Source: an uncultured Bacteroidales bacterium (lineage in GTDB: Bacteria; Bacteroidota; Bacteroidia; Bacteroidales; Paludibacteraceae). Taken from it: a stretch of DNA of 46,716 nucleotides. Shown here in pieces: positions 1 through 9,573 of the stretch. The position numbers and the translations under genes were made by a program. Numbering within the stretch: position 1 is the first letter of the stretch; each line of letters opens with the position of its first letter. Under the pieces are notes generated by a model, which was not told the origin of the DNA, ran no database searches, and saw only the letters and a program-made list of their open reading frames with translations. The stretch is taken from the NCBI GenBank assembly GCA_902798015.1, contig CADBVL010000005.1:1-46716 (forward strand), given 5' to 3'.

Positions 1-958
1 AAGCAGGCTTTCGGTCTGGTGACCACGCATTATACAAATTTGAAGCATTTTGCGGAACAGACGCCGGGAGTGGTGAATGGCGCGATGTTGTACGACCGCG
101 GCGCGATGCGCCCTCTCTTTCAGCTATCCATTGGTCAAGCCGGCAGTTCTTTCGCCATCGAGATAGCACGGCAGACAGGACTCGGAGAACCGATCATTCA
201 GTATGCTACCGAACTCGTCGGGGAGGAACATATCGACTACGACAAACAGTTACAGGACATCGCTCGCGATAAGCGTTATTGGGAGAACAAACGGCAGGCG
301 ATTCGTCAGAAAGAGAAAGTGCTCGAAGAGCGCATTGCCCAATACGAGGAGCAAATGAGTGGCATCAAGGCGAAGAAACGCGAGATGCTGGATGAAGCGC
401 GTCAACAGGCGGAGGATCTGTTGAAACAGTCTAATGCCACCATAGAACGAACCATCCGCGAGATTAAAGAGTCGTAAGGCCCGTGCACGTGTGGAGGAAA
501 TGAAAGAGAAGGTGGCAGTAGTCAAAACGAAAAACGCATTGTCACAGGACCGCGTGGAGACACCCGTAGGAAAGAAAGGAAAAGTGCTCAAAGACTTCCG
601 CGACTTGCGTGTACTGAAAGGTGATTTTCCAGGTAGTCCGGCCACACCGGTAAGTCAGAGCAGTGTTTCCATCGCCCATCAACGTAAAGTGCATTTCGAC
701 CGTACGTTGGACTTGCGGGGCCTGCGTGTCGATGAGGCCATGGAACGTCTTATCGCCTACATGGATGACGCACTTATGGTGGGGGCCGGCGAGGTGACTA
801 TCTTGCATGGTACAGGTACGGGCGCACTCAAACAACTGACACGCGATTACCTCAGCGACCTCAACCGCCAACGCCATAAACGAGGACAGGTGGCGCTCGA
901 CTTCGGCGATGGTGACGTCAACCACGGCGGTGCGGGCCTCACCGTAGTCAAACTATAA
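1..958 (+). pseudogene. mutS2: MutS2 endonuclease, C-terminal part, frameshifted
   Basis: The gene enters from the left edge, reading in frame from base 1. The first part carries the end of the MutS-type ATPase domain (THYTNLK, IGQAGSSFAIEIARQTGL), followed by a long charged coiled coil. Translation stops at the TAA at 475-477. The same protein continues in the next frame (KARARVEEMKEK) and ends with a Smr nuclease domain (LDLRGLRVDEAMERL, ILHGTGTGALKQL). Dropping one base near 472-475 restores a continuous coiled coil, so one extra base is the simplest explanation. MutS2 acts on branched DNA and on stalled or collided ribosomes. The segment between coiled coil and Smr looks shorter than usual, and I do not see the KOW/SH3-like domain expected there. 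A true mutation and an assembly error cannot be told apart here. Confidence 0.85.
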
Positions 959-959
959 C

Positions 960-999
960 ATCGAAATATCGAGATATCGAAATCCCGAATCATCGAACA
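960..999. repeat. Five-unit 8-bp tandem repeat between mutS2 and the next gene
   Basis: Units ATCGAAAT (960), ATCGAGAT (968), ATCGAAAT (976), CCCGAATC (984) and ATCGAACA (992) fill nearly the whole 51-bp gap between two genes. The array is degenerate and belongs to the set of short tandem arrays found throughout the window. Confidence 0.75.
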
Positions 1000-1009
1000 A
1001 AATAACAAT

Positions 1010-1723
1010 ATGAAAAAAACACTATTAATTCTTCTCCTGTCGGCCTTGAGTGCGACTTTGAGTGCGGCGAATCCGGGTTTCGGAGACCGCCGTTACAGCG
1101 TGTCAGGCATGGTGGAGTACAGTTACAATAAGACGTGGGGACATCACGCGAATTTTGACATCCAGTCTCTGATGCCCATCAATCTGCATTTCGAGATGGA
1201 AGCACGCTTGCAGTTCTCCACCGCCAATGTACATTCGGGCGCACTTCAGTTACGCCCTAAATTTGAGTTGCCGGTAGGTGAATTGTTTCTTGAAACAGAT
1301 GTCTATTACCGCGCCTTCGCCCGCAACCGCATCGGAGATATAACTGCGGCTCTGGGAGTAGGCTACCGTATGGACTATGTGTCCATTACTTTAGGCGTTT
1401 TCAGTCGGGTGATAGACGATTGGAATCGCTCATGGTACACGGATGAAAGTTTTGTGGTTGAGCCTTTCAACCTATTGTACCGTATTGAAGTCTTCTGCCG
1501 TCCGCAGAACAACAATTGGAACTTGTCGTTTATGTTCAGCAACATTGACGACTATCAGATGGAGCGTATGTGGCAGCCGCTTTTCGGTATTGGTGCTTGG
1601 TACGATATCAATGAGCATTGGCGCTTGAACTTCATGGCGCAATGCAAGCCTACGGGCATGTTCCACCTTGATGCTACGTTCTACGGCGCTACCGGCCGTG
1701 TTGGTTTCACCTATAGATTCTAA
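1010..1723 (+). CDS. Predicted outer-membrane beta-barrel protein, unknown function
   Basis: A 237-residue protein with a clear Sec signal peptide (MKKTLLILLLSALSATLSA). The mature part is a series of short amphipathic strands rich in Tyr, Trp and Phe, and it ends in YRF, the terminal aromatic typical of BAM-assembled barrels. Its size would suit a barrel of roughly 8-10 strands. I do not recognise a named family. It is followed after 5 bp by a lipoprotein phosphoesterase, so the two are probably co-transcribed. No promoter of the TAnnTTTG type was found upstream, so it may be read through from mutS2. Confidence 0.75.
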   Translation: MKKTLLILLLSALSATLSAANPGFGDRRYSVSGMVEYSYNKTWGHHANFDIQSLMPINLHFEMEARLQFSTANVHSGALQLRPKFELPVGELFLETDVYYRAFARNRIGDITAALGVGYRMDYVSITLGVFSRVIDDWNRSWYTDESFVVEPFNLLYRIEVFCRPQNNNWNLSFMFSNIDDYQMERMWQPLFGIGAWYDINEHWRLNFMAQCKPTGMFHLDATFYGATGRVGFTYRF

Positions 1724-1728
1724 ATTGT

Positions 1729-2613
1729 ATGAAAAAGAGTAATTTTTGGATAGTTATAGTGCTTCTATTCGCATCCTGCGCGAATGAAGACAGCACTCTG
1801 GATATGAAAGGCCTGGTTTCTCCCAACGGTCCTACGGTTGCTATCCGTTTTGAGCAGTCAATGGCTTATAACGCCACGCGCGGCGAGATTCACCTGGACA
1901 TGCAGGTGGATGACTATAATATCTATGTATGTACAGATAGTCATATCATGCGCAAGACGCATCGTAACTTGGATTATTTCATTGCGCAATACAGAGCAGA
2001 GACAACTCCGAAACTCGCCCTGCATTTAGGCGATGTGATTGATGCGCAGAAGAACCTTCCATGTGCTGATAGCATCCTGCATTTCCAAGGCCAGACAATC
2101 AAAGACACCGTGTTCGTCACACCCGGCAACCATGATATATACTTCAAACAATGGGATATTTACCGCGATTTTTTCAAGAGTTCCGTCTATTGGTTTGACA
2201 CTCGCAATGGCACAAAGAAACTAGACCTGTTCATTTGCCTGGACAGTGCCGAAGGCGAGTTGGGTGTTGCCCAGATGAACTGGCTACGTACGTTCTTGGA
2301 TGAGAAGTCGAAAGAAGGTTACCGCCGCATCATCGTCTTTAGTCACACGCATCTATGGAAACTGGATGCCTCGCAAGGTCACACATCCAACATGGCATTG
2401 GAGGCGACGTACGAGTTTACGTCCCTGTTGGCACAGTATGGTGTAGAGTGTTATTGGTGCGGCCACCAGCACGCACGCCAATTGGTGCGCTTCAAAGGTG
2501 TGACGTACAGAGTGCTCAATGCTACGAAAGACAGCGAGTTGGGACAGTCGTACATGATCGCTCACATGGGTGAGCATATCACATACGACTATATCGACTA
2601 TCCGAAAGAGTAG
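1729..2613 (+). CDS. Calcineurin-like metallophosphoesterase lipoprotein
   Basis: A 294-residue protein with a lipoprotein signal (LLFASC, Cys17). It carries the full set of metallophosphatase motifs in order: TDSH (Asp70, His72), GDVID (Asp102), GNHD (Asn134-His135), SHTH near residue 206 and GHQH near 246. These bind two metal ions and catalyse phosphoester hydrolysis. The substrate cannot be read from the sequence; periplasmic or surface nucleotides or phospholipids are possible. It follows the barrel protein by 5 bp. Its stop codon directly abuts the stop codon of the convergent LRR gene with no base between them. Confidence 0.85.
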   Translation: MKKSNFWIVIVLLFASCANEDSTLDMKGLVSPNGPTVAIRFEQSMAYNATRGEIHLDMQVDDYNIYVCTDSHIMRKTHRNLDYFIAQYRAETTPKLALHLGDVIDAQKNLPCADSILHFQGQTIKDTVFVTPGNHDIYFKQWDIYRDFFKSSVYWFDTRNGTKKLDLFICLDSAEGELGVAQMNWLRTFLDEKSKEGYRRIIVFSHTHLWKLDASQGHTSNMALEATYEFTSLLAQYGVECYWCGHQHARQLVRFKGVTYRVLNATKDSELGQSYMIAHMGEHITYDYIDYPKE

Positions 2614-4316
2614 TTATTTCGTCCCTTTGAACGCGTTCTTGCCGATTTCCACCGATGGTGGGAAGTTCGGCGCCCGCATATTGGAGCAGTCCCGGAAGGC
2701 CCCTGCTCCGATTTTTTGTATTGTAGCTGGGAACGAAGCACGGCGTAAACTACGGCATTCCGCAAACGCTTCTTCTCCGATGGTCTTTACCGAGTCCGGT
2801 ACGATGAGTTCGCGCAAACTCATACAATGATAGAAAGCGTAAGGGCTGATTTCTTTAAGTGGAGCAGGCAACGTGATTTCCTCTAATAACTTACAGTCCG
2901 CAAACGCACCTTCTTCAATCATATGAATGTGTTCCACAAGGGCGATAGATCGCAGTTGCTGACAATTACGGAAGGCTCGCACGCCAATACGGAAGGTACT
3001 CTTGGGGATATTGATTTTCTCCAAAGCTAAGCAGCCGTCGAAAGCTTCGTCACCAACGGCGTAAATACCTTCGGGTAACGTGACTCGGTATAAATGCGTG
3101 CAACCCTGACATAGCTGTCTCGGTAAGGTATTGATTCGCGCAGGAATAGTCAATTCGCGAATAGCCGCACAACCGGCGAACGCCACCTCTCCGATAAAGG
3201 TGAGTGTCTCCGGCAGTTTAATCTCTTCTAATCCGGAGCATCCGGCAAAGACACCATTGTCAATGCGGCGCAGATGTATAGGAAAATGCAGGTGCTTGAT
3301 GCCACGGCAGGCATAGAAAGTACCTTGACATAAGACTTCTATCTCGTCACCTAACACTTGTTCCCGCAAGTTGACGCAGCCATAGAAAGCACCCATGCCA
3401 AGAGACTTGAGACCCGTTGGCAGGGTGGCGGCTTTCAGTAACTCGCATTTATAGAAAGCGAAATTTCCCACTTCAGTGACGGTGGCGGGAATGATTACCT
3501 CCATCAGGTTCTCGCACTGATAGAAAGCATATTGGTCAATATAGGTGATATTGTTTGCAGCCAGAAGGTGTGCGTGATCTTCCCTGAGACAACCGTGACG
3601 CGGGTCAATAGATTCTCCAGGGCCGGCTCGATGACCGTGTAATTGCGAAATATATCTTCAAGAATAAAATTCCTATCCGTCTGGCCTTTCTTCCACTTCT
3701 TCTCATTGAGGTAGATACCGCTTCCCGTGAAGGCTTCTTCGCCGATAGAAGTAACGGTAGCCGGGATGATGATCTTCTGCAGGTTCTTGCAGTCCCGGAA
3801 GGTCTCATGGTCAATGCGGGTGACGGATGCCGGCAGTTCGACGCGTTGTAAGGCCTTATTACCCTGGAAGGCGCCGGCGGCGATGATACGTGTTCCTTCG
3901 GGAACGACAAAACGCGGTTTGATGTTCTTGTCTGTCGCGATGAGAATGGAGTCCAGCCACAAGCAACCGTCTTTCCAATTCGCTTTGTTGAGCATAATAC
4001 CTGTGCCATCGAAAGCGGAGCGGTACACGCGTTGAAGCGTTTTAGGCAGAACAACGGCCGTCAGTCCTTTGCAGCCCTTGAAGGCACGCTCACCGATAGC
4101 CACAACAATGTAGTTGTGCTGCCCGGCTACGATATGCTCGGGGATAAAAACTTCACCCGTGGCACGAGGGTTAAGTGTCACTTCTGCCGTCAGGTGGTTT
4201 TCGTCAATAGTATAACGAATGTCCTGATACAATGCGTCGCCGGCATTAACGCGCCATGCGGCGACCAGTAGCGTCATACACAACGCCACTCGCTTCAATA
4301 AACAGTTTGCCATCAT
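2614..4316 (-). pseudogene. BspA-like leucine-rich-repeat surface protein, frameshifted
   Basis: Two pieces of one gene. The upstream piece (4316-3504) starts with a signal peptide (LLVAAWRVNA then GDALY) and LRR_5 repeats of about 23 residues (for example LQKIIIPATVTSIGEEAF). It runs out of frame into a stop near 3504. The downstream piece (to 2614) continues the same repeats (MEVIIPATVTEVGNFAFYKC and about ten more). The total length of 1,703 bp is one base short of a multiple of three, so a single missing base would give one protein of about 567 residues. Both frames are open between roughly 3510 and 3655, so the lesion lies there; the second frame gives NNITYIDQYAFYQCENL, a normal LRR unit. 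BspA-like proteins are secreted or surface adhesins. The start overlaps the 3' end of the PL9 gene by 71 bp. Confidence 0.8.
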
Positions 4317-6381
4317 ATAGAAATTTACGGTTTGACGATTTATGGTTTATCACTTCATCCACGCTCTGCGGCCGGTCTATGTTGAGAAGATACAGAATAG
4401 CGTTCTCAATCAGCTGTTTGCCCTCCTGCGTGAGGAAGGAGGTGGAGTATTCCGATACGCCGATCATCACCAGACGTTGGGGGAGGATAGTGCCATTGCA
4501 ATCCGTTCCGGCAGGCATGTCCGCGATGGTGACACCGTTAGGTTGCGAGACGGGGCTGCCGAGTTGTTCGAAACCCGAAGTGTTCATCCATTCGGAAATC
4601 GCTGTCACGGCATTGGTGCTGCATTTTGAGAAGAGCTGTAACTCAGTGTCAGTGATGGTCAGTCCGCGAAAAAGCGGATGTTCTGGGTTGGTCACTGTGA
4701 CGCTCAGGTCCGCCGTGTTCACCGCCGTGCCCCAATTCCATGCCGAATTCTTGAACAGGAAGGGCTTGAGAACCACCATAGGTTTGTCATAGCCCTTGAG
4801 AGCTGCAAAACCTGCAGCACCACTGTTGGGCTTACTCCCTAATACCAGCACTTCATAGTTGCTGTAATCCACTGTGGGGTCGGTTGCGTCTGTCTCAAAG
4901 ACCCAGAGACTGTCGTTCTCCCTCAGATGTTTGAGTAATGGTTTGTCTTCCGCTGCACCGATAAGGCTGACAAATGCCACCGCGTGGGTGCCTTCAGGCT
5001 GTACGGAAGGAATGGTATCATCCCCTTCAGGTTGGTGCTCTTCGCCAGGGGCCTCGTAGCAACCGATATCGGGCGCATCACCGTTATAGACGAGATGTAC
5101 GTCAATGCCGGCATCAATGAGATCCGAGCCTTCAGCCAAATGCAGGAAAGGACTCTCGGGAAGTTCGCTGTTTCCGTTACGCGGTGCAAGAATCACGGTG
5201 GTGTCCAACGAGAGAAAATCCTCGTCCGTCACGGTGAAACCGTTCCAGCTGTTATGGTCAACCGCCACCACGTTCTGCGATTTGTAACTGTCTTTGTTCT
5301 GACCTTTGTAGGAGAGGCAGTTCTGAATCGTGTTGGTGCCGTAGGCTGTAGTGAAACCATAGTTGGTATAGTTGGCGTATGAGGAGTTGTTGTACAGCCA
5401 CATGGTGCCGCCGTTATTATTCTGGTCGAAGCCGCGGGCATAATTGCCTACCGCATAGCAGTGGTGAATAAACAGTTTATGATCCGTATATTGTCCTCCC
5501 ATCTTGAATCCGTTTCCGTTGCCCTGGCAAGGGTATTTCTCGAGGGTGACGGTGATGGTCTTGCCGTAACGATCCACCATCTGAGTGCCAACTTTGCTGT
5601 CAAACCATGCCTTGTCCACGCCTAACGCCCTCGGGTTTTGACTCATATCGTAATATGGTTGGCCGTTCTGGTAACAGATACAATGTTCGATGATGGAGTT
5701 GGACGTACTGACACGCGCGAAGAAATCCCATCCGTCATCGCTGTTGTTCCAAGCGCGGCAACCGATATAATGGTTTCCCGCCCCGGAGAACTGCTTGTCA
5801 GCAAAACCATCGGCATTGCCTCCGAAGTTGGCGGTCGTACCGGACATGGTCTCATAGTCGAAATTGTCGTGACTGTCCACATTCCGGATGATGTTATTGC
5901 CTCCGTTCTTCATCTGGCAGCCCGTGTCTGCGGAACCGTAGATATCCAGGTTCTCGAAGAGGTTGTAACTGCCTTCGTTATGCAGGTTGTTCTTTCCGGA
6001 ATAGCGCAGCGTAAGATTTTTGATATGTAAGTAGGTTGTGGAACTTTTGACTTGCAGTCCGCGTGTTCCGTATGGCGTAGAGCGGAAATCCAGGATAGCT
6101 GCATACGTGCCACCGCGGGTAATACCTTCGTAGCCGGAGATGACAATGCGTCTTGAGGCACTGCCACTCAGGTTCTGGATGGCCGTATTGCCCAAGTCAT
6201 ATTGACCGCTGAAAAGGTACAGTGTGTCACCAGGGGCACTCAGTTTGCCCAAACCCGATTTGAACGAACAGGGGTTGTTGAACGATCCGTCTCCGGTGCC
6301 GGTAGGCGAAGCATAATAAGTGGCAGCACTCAGACTAATGGATAGCAGCGTAGCTGCGATGAGGGGAAAATAGCGTTTCAT
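4246..6381 (-). CDS. Secreted PL9-family pectate lyase-like protein with amidotransferase-like C-terminal domain
   Basis: The start at 6381 gives a signal peptide (MKRYFPLIAATLLSISLSAA) and a 711-residue protein; its ATG overlaps the stop of the upstream glycosyltransferase (ATGA). Residues about 21-440 form a right-handed beta-helix of polysaccharide lyase family 9. The residues known in PelL are present: NADGF (Asp191) and DDGWDFF (Asp215, Asp216, Asp219) for calcium, and NGFKMGG (Lys293) as catalytic base. After a Pro/Glu-rich linker, residues about 465-640 resemble a class I glutamine-amidotransferase-like fold without an obvious catalytic triad. The protein ends in a short tail (YDGKLFIEASGVVYDATGRR) similar to that of the protein at 29815-31158. 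It probably cleaves pectin outside the cell. A lyase at the end of a glycan-synthesis run is odd. Confidence 0.85.
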   Translation of the reverse strand: MKRYFPLIAATLLSISLSAATYYASPTGTGDGSFNNPCSFKSGLGKLSAPGDTLYLFSGQYDLGNTAIQNLSGSASRRIVISGYEGITRGGTYAAILDFRSTPYGTRGLQVKSSTTYLHIKNLTLRYSGKNNLHNEGSYNLFENLDIYGSADTGCQMKNGGNNIIRNVDSHDNFDYETMSGTTANFGGNADGFADKQFSGAGNHYIGCRAWNNSDDGWDFFARVSTSNSIIEHCICYQNGQPYYDMSQNPRALGVDKAWFDSKVGTQMVDRYGKTITVTLEKYPCQGNGNGFKMGGQYTDHKLFIHHCYAVGNYARGFDQNNNGGTMWLYNNSSYANYTNYGFTTAYGTNTIQNCLSYKGQNKDSYKSQNVVAVDHNSWNGFTVTDEDFLSLDTTVILAPRNGNSELPESPFLHLAEGSDLIDAGIDVHLVYNGDAPDIGCYEAPGEEHQPEGDDTIPSVQPEGTHAVAFVSLIGAAEDKPLLKHLRENDSLWVFETDATDPTVDYSNYEVLVLGSKPNSGAAGFAALKGYDKPMVVLKPFLFKNSAWNWGTAVNTADLSVTVTNPEHPLFRGLTITDTELQLFSKCSTNAVTAISEWMNTSGFEQLGSPVSQPNGVTIADMPAGTDCNGTILPQRLVMIGVSEYSTSFLTQEGKQLIENAILYLLNIDRPQSVDEVINHKSSNRKFLYDGKLFIEASGVVYDATGRRMAR
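4323..4350. repeat. Four-unit heptamer array inside the PL9 gene
   Basis: Units ATTTACG, GTTTGAC, GATTTAT and GGTTTAT, read in frame on the minus strand as VINHKSSNRKF. The peptide VINHKS also occurs at the heptamer array inside the MFS gene. The array lies just before the conserved C-terminal tail. Confidence 0.6.
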
Positions 6382-7070
6382 CGTAGTATAAAATGACATT
6401 GTAAACGAATTGTGGTATACCAAAGAATCATCTTGCCTTTCAGGTTCGCGTCTCTGGCTTTCTCTCGTAGAGTGCGTATCACCTCTTTGCGTGCTTCCGG
6501 ATGAGGCACAGAGGTCGTACTGGTAGGGTTTAGAGTATAGATATACCCTGTGTAGTTGATGCGCCGGTACGTAGCATTGCTCAGCCATAGGTCTGCGGAA
6601 AAGAGCACATCCTCATAGATGAACCCAGGCGCAAACTGCAGTCGGGCAATGGCTTCACGGCGGTACAGACGCATACATGGCGATGTGAACTGATACTGAT
6701 GACATGGTGTCTTGGCACTTAACCGCTTATAGCCGCTTTGCACGTAATCTACACCATCAATAGCTGCAATATGGCGCGCGCACCACTCGGGTTCCAACCG
6801 GTCATCTGCATCCACGAAGGCGATGAACTTGCCATGTGTCTTTGTCATACCCAAGTTCCGCGCGACGGACTGGCCGGCATGCGTTTGTTGTAACACCATG
6901 ATACGCTTGTCCTGCTTCGCCAAGGATTGGGCAAGAAGGAAACTGCCATCGGTGCTGCTGTCGTCCACTAACGCGATCTCAATGTCCGAGTACGTCTGCG
7001 CCAGCAGACTGTCCACACAAGCCTTCAAGTAGTGTTCGGCATTAAAGATGGGTACTATAATACTGATCAT
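6378..7070 (-). CDS. Family 2 (GT-A) glycosyltransferase
   Basis: The start at 7070 (MISIIVPIFNAEHYLKAC) matches the family; longer upstream extensions would only overlap the preceding gene. The 230-residue protein shows the GT2 signature: the nucleotide-binding strand IIVPIFN, VDDSSTDGS, GQSVARNLG and the metal-binding FVDADDR. It probably transfers an activated sugar to a lipid-linked glycan in the cytoplasm. It is short for GT2 enzymes and has no membrane segment. It overlaps the GT4 gene by 29 bp and is coupled (ATGA) to the PL9 gene. Confidence 0.88.
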   Translation of the reverse strand: MISIIVPIFNAEHYLKACVDSLLAQTYSDIEIALVDDSSTDGSFLLAQSLAKQDKRIMVLQQTHAGQSVARNLGMTKTHGKFIAFVDADDRLEPEWCARHIAAIDGVDYVQSGYKRLSAKTPCHQYQFTSPCMRLYRREAIARLQFAPGFIYEDVLFSADLWLSNATYRRINYTGYIYTLNPTSTTSVPHPEARKEVIRTLREKARDANLKGKMILWYTTIRLQCHFILR

Positions 7071-8154
7071 ATTGTGCTTCTCGTGCAAATGTTTCTCTAT
7101 GTCGGGTCGCCTGACGCGTAAATCCCTTCTGTTGCCATTCCTCGTAGCGTTCACGGATGAAAGTTTTGATGGTGTCTATATCATCCGTCGCAATGCCGGC
7201 ATGGGTGTATTTAATAAGTTCTGCCAACGCGCCTTTGTCGGACGGCACGCACAGGATGGGTTTCTCGCATCCCAAGGCTTCATAGAACTTCGTGGTCAGC
7301 ATCCCATGAGTGCGCTCGTTAGTGAGCACCAAAAGAATACTGCTGCGGCGAATGGCATCACCCAAAGCGTCGTGGGGCAGGGTGTTTTGCGTCGGGGTGT
7401 GAAGTGCTAAACGGATGGGCAGTCCTAACTCGTTTATAGCCTGTCTTACTAAGTTCAATCCTGCTTCCTGCCATCCGAAGAGCGTACCGATATACGAGAC
7501 AGTAAACTGCTCTAAAGATATGTCTTGCGGGTAGAATTGCACCGCATCGTAGCCGTTATAGACCACATGAACGTGCGGATTGAGCGGCCGGATGAAGTCT
7601 GCATGCCACGGAGAGACAGTAGTTATTTCCTGCGCTGCGCGCAAGACTTTGTTACGTCTTCGGATATGAATGGCGCGGTAAATACGGCGGAAGGGCATAG
7701 TCCACCATGTACGGTGATGATATTGGTACGTCGAGTCCTCCACTTGTTCGTCCAGGTCGCGAATATCGCAATACAAGGGCACGTTCAGCGCGCGTGCTAT
7801 CCGATGTGCCGCGCCTAAAGGAAAATCGCTGAAGGCAGAACAGAGGACGATGTCAAAGGATCGGCGGTTGACGGTCTTCAGAAACCTGTTCGCAAAAACT
7901 CTGTTATGCCAGTCGGTGAACAATGTCCAGATTGTTTTTACAGCCCAGTCGAAGGTACCGCCGTTATACATACGGATGGTTTCGATCGGATAGGAGTGAT
8001 CAAATGCCAAGTCGCTATATTCTTCAGTCAACAGCGTCACAACATACCCTTTCCGCACGAGGTATTCGCACAAGAAACGCACGCGGGGTAAATAACCCGG
8101 GGCGGCCGGAGGGTCGGAGACCACAAGAATATTCAAGACCTTATCCTTTGCCAT
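7042..8154 (-). CDS. Family 4 (GT-B) glycosyltransferase
   Basis: A 370-residue protein with GT-B architecture: an N-terminal acceptor domain (ILVVSDPPAAPGYLPRVRFL) and a C-terminal donor domain with VSYIGTLFGWQ, LLVLTNERTHGMLTTKFYEA and GCEKPILCVP, where the glutamate of KFYEALG is the conserved sugar-nucleotide contact. It probably adds a sugar to a surface-glycan intermediate. It overlaps the deacetylase-like gene by 14 bp and the GT2 gene by 29 bp. Confidence 0.88.
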   Translation of the reverse strand: MAKDKVLNILVVSDPPAAPGYLPRVRFLCEYLVRKGYVVTLLTEEYSDLAFDHSYPIETIRMYNGGTFDWAVKTIWTLFTDWHNRVFANRFLKTVNRRSFDIVLCSAFSDFPLGAAHRIARALNVPLYCDIRDLDEQVEDSTYQYHHRTWWTMPFRRIYRAIHIRRRNKVLRAAQEITTVSPWHADFIRPLNPHVHVVYNGYDAVQFYPQDISLEQFTVSYIGTLFGWQEAGLNLVRQAINELGLPIRLALHTPTQNTLPHDALGDAIRRSSILLVLTNERTHGMLTTKFYEALGCEKPILCVPSDKGALAELIKYTHAGIATDDIDTIKTFIRERYEEWQQKGFTRQATRHRETFAREAQYDQYYSTHL

Positions 8155-9295
8155 TTAACAATTGGAGGACTTTGGGGTATAACGTCCGATGGTATGTCTC
8201 ATCGTTGATGTTGCTGTTGTGCCATAACAGGCAGAGGTCGCCGTGGTGCATTTGTACCTTTTCGATCAGTCGTTCGCAAAGGAAATACGCCTCGTCTTCC
8301 GTGAGGTTCATATAATTGGCCTGACTGAGGGTGTTGTCCATAATCATCAAGGGATGCAAAGTAAGACGGGTTAACTGCATCGTTATGGGATTGATCCACC
8401 GCACAGCACGGCATGTCTGCAAACGAAAACCGGCCTGATCGGCAAAACCCATCGTGAAATCATCCGTGTAGCCGGCGTCCACCAGACGTTGCATGTGTTC
8501 GATGGAACTGCGAAGGTAATGGGCGCGGAACATTTTGCTATATTGAATCTTCGGTATGTCCCCGTAATAACTGCCGTGCACGCCGAGATAGACGTTGTTA
8601 TGACGCAACATATGTTTCAGATGCTTGAAGTCCCGTCCCCATAAGCAGTATTGCGGATAGTCATAACCACGTCCTTTGGTTCGCTTGACGAAATAGATGG
8701 TGTCAGCATGTTTCACTTTCGCATCTTGTTCGAGCAGCCAAGGGAAGGTGTATAGCGGGTCGTGGTGGATAGAACGCAAGGCGTTCAGCACGGCTTTGAA
8801 TTCACCTCTACGGATACCGCCTAACGCACCGCGCAACGAGCGGTATTGCGTGATAGCATCGATGTCGTGTGTGAGATAGATATGCCCGAAACCGGGTTCA
8901 GGTAACGGTAGATCCAGTTGTTTGAGGACCAATCGGGCGTACTCGTCCAAACGCGGAATCTGCAAACGGCTCTTCTCATTCAGAATAGAATATTTGGCGG
9001 CAAAGCGGCCGTGCTCGTCGCGTTGGGTGTTCACCAATTCCTCCGCACGGGATGTGAAGAAGAAAACGGCATAAACGATGTCCGTGCGAATGATGGTCTT
9101 GCCTTTTGCCGGCTCCTCTACCACAGGGCGTTTCAGTTCCGGAACAACCAGCTCTTTCCCCATTAAACCATTGGGAACAATAATCACATCGTGATCTTTT
9201 AGCGCCTGCTCGTCTGCGGTGTATGCTACACGTTGCGCTGCTTCTTCGTCGCCGTAACACAGCCACGTCAGAATATATTCAATAATCTCTTTCAT
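8141..9295 (-). CDS. Polysaccharide deacetylase-like (NodB-related) protein
   Basis: A 384-residue protein without signal peptide. An N-terminal alpha/beta region (1-130) precedes a catalytic-type domain starting at YLTHDID (His143, Asp144, Asp146). It continues with HGSYYG near residue 240 and TMGFADQAGFR. This arrangement is common in Bacteroidota glycan loci and is annotated there as a polysaccharide deacetylase family protein. The HDxD motif would bind a metal and remove N- or O-acetyl groups. It lies between the ABC-F gene and the GT4 gene, which it overlaps by 14 bp. The activity is inferred only. Confidence 0.75.
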   Translation of the reverse strand: MKEIIEYILTWLCYGDEEAAQRVAYTADEQALKDHDVIIVPNGLMGKELVVPELKRPVVEEPAKGKTIIRTDIVYAVFFFTSRAEELVNTQRDEHGRFAAKYSILNEKSRLQIPRLDEYARLVLKQLDLPLPEPGFGHIYLTHDIDAITQYRSLRGALGGIRRGEFKAVLNALRSIHHDPLYTFPWLLEQDAKVKHADTIYFVKRTKGRGYDYPQYCLWGRDFKHLKHMLRHNNVYLGVHGSYYGDIPKIQYSKMFRAHYLRSSIEHMQRLVDAGYTDDFTMGFADQAGFRLQTCRAVRWINPITMQLTRLTLHPLMIMDNTLSQANYMNLTEDEAYFLCERLIEKVQMHHGDLCLLWHNSNINDETYHRTLYPKVLQLLNGKG

Positions 9296-9330
9296 TTTCG
9301 CCTTTCACTTTTTCACCTTTCAATTCTCAC
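9296..9330. repeat. Degenerate 7-9 bp tandem array before the deacetylase-like gene
   Basis: Repeated TTTCGCC, TTTCACT, TTTTCACC and TTTCAATT fill the 24-bp gap between the ABC-F stop (9320) and the next start (9295), running into the end of ABC-F. Confidence 0.5.
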
Positions 9331-9573
9331 TAAGTATTTCCCATTCGTACATTTTCTGTTCTATCTGGTGCTTGATTGTTTCGTATTTCTGGAAATTCTC
9401 TTGCGTTTGGTTTTCCGGCATCGCTAACACTTGTTCCATCTCTGCTTGCTTTTCTTCGAGGACCGCAATCTCATTTTCAACTTCCGCAATCTGTTTTTCT
9501 TTTTTGCGTTTTTCGGCAGCTGCGGCTTTCTGTGCGGCATAATCCAGAGCCCCGGACTGGTTAGACCCTGGCT

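Noticed and set aside
470-480. Programmed +1 frameshift in mutS2 (as in prfB)
   Set aside because: The site lacks the CTT-TGA slippery pattern and an upstream Shine-Dalgarno-like stimulator; a simple mutation or sequence error is more likely.
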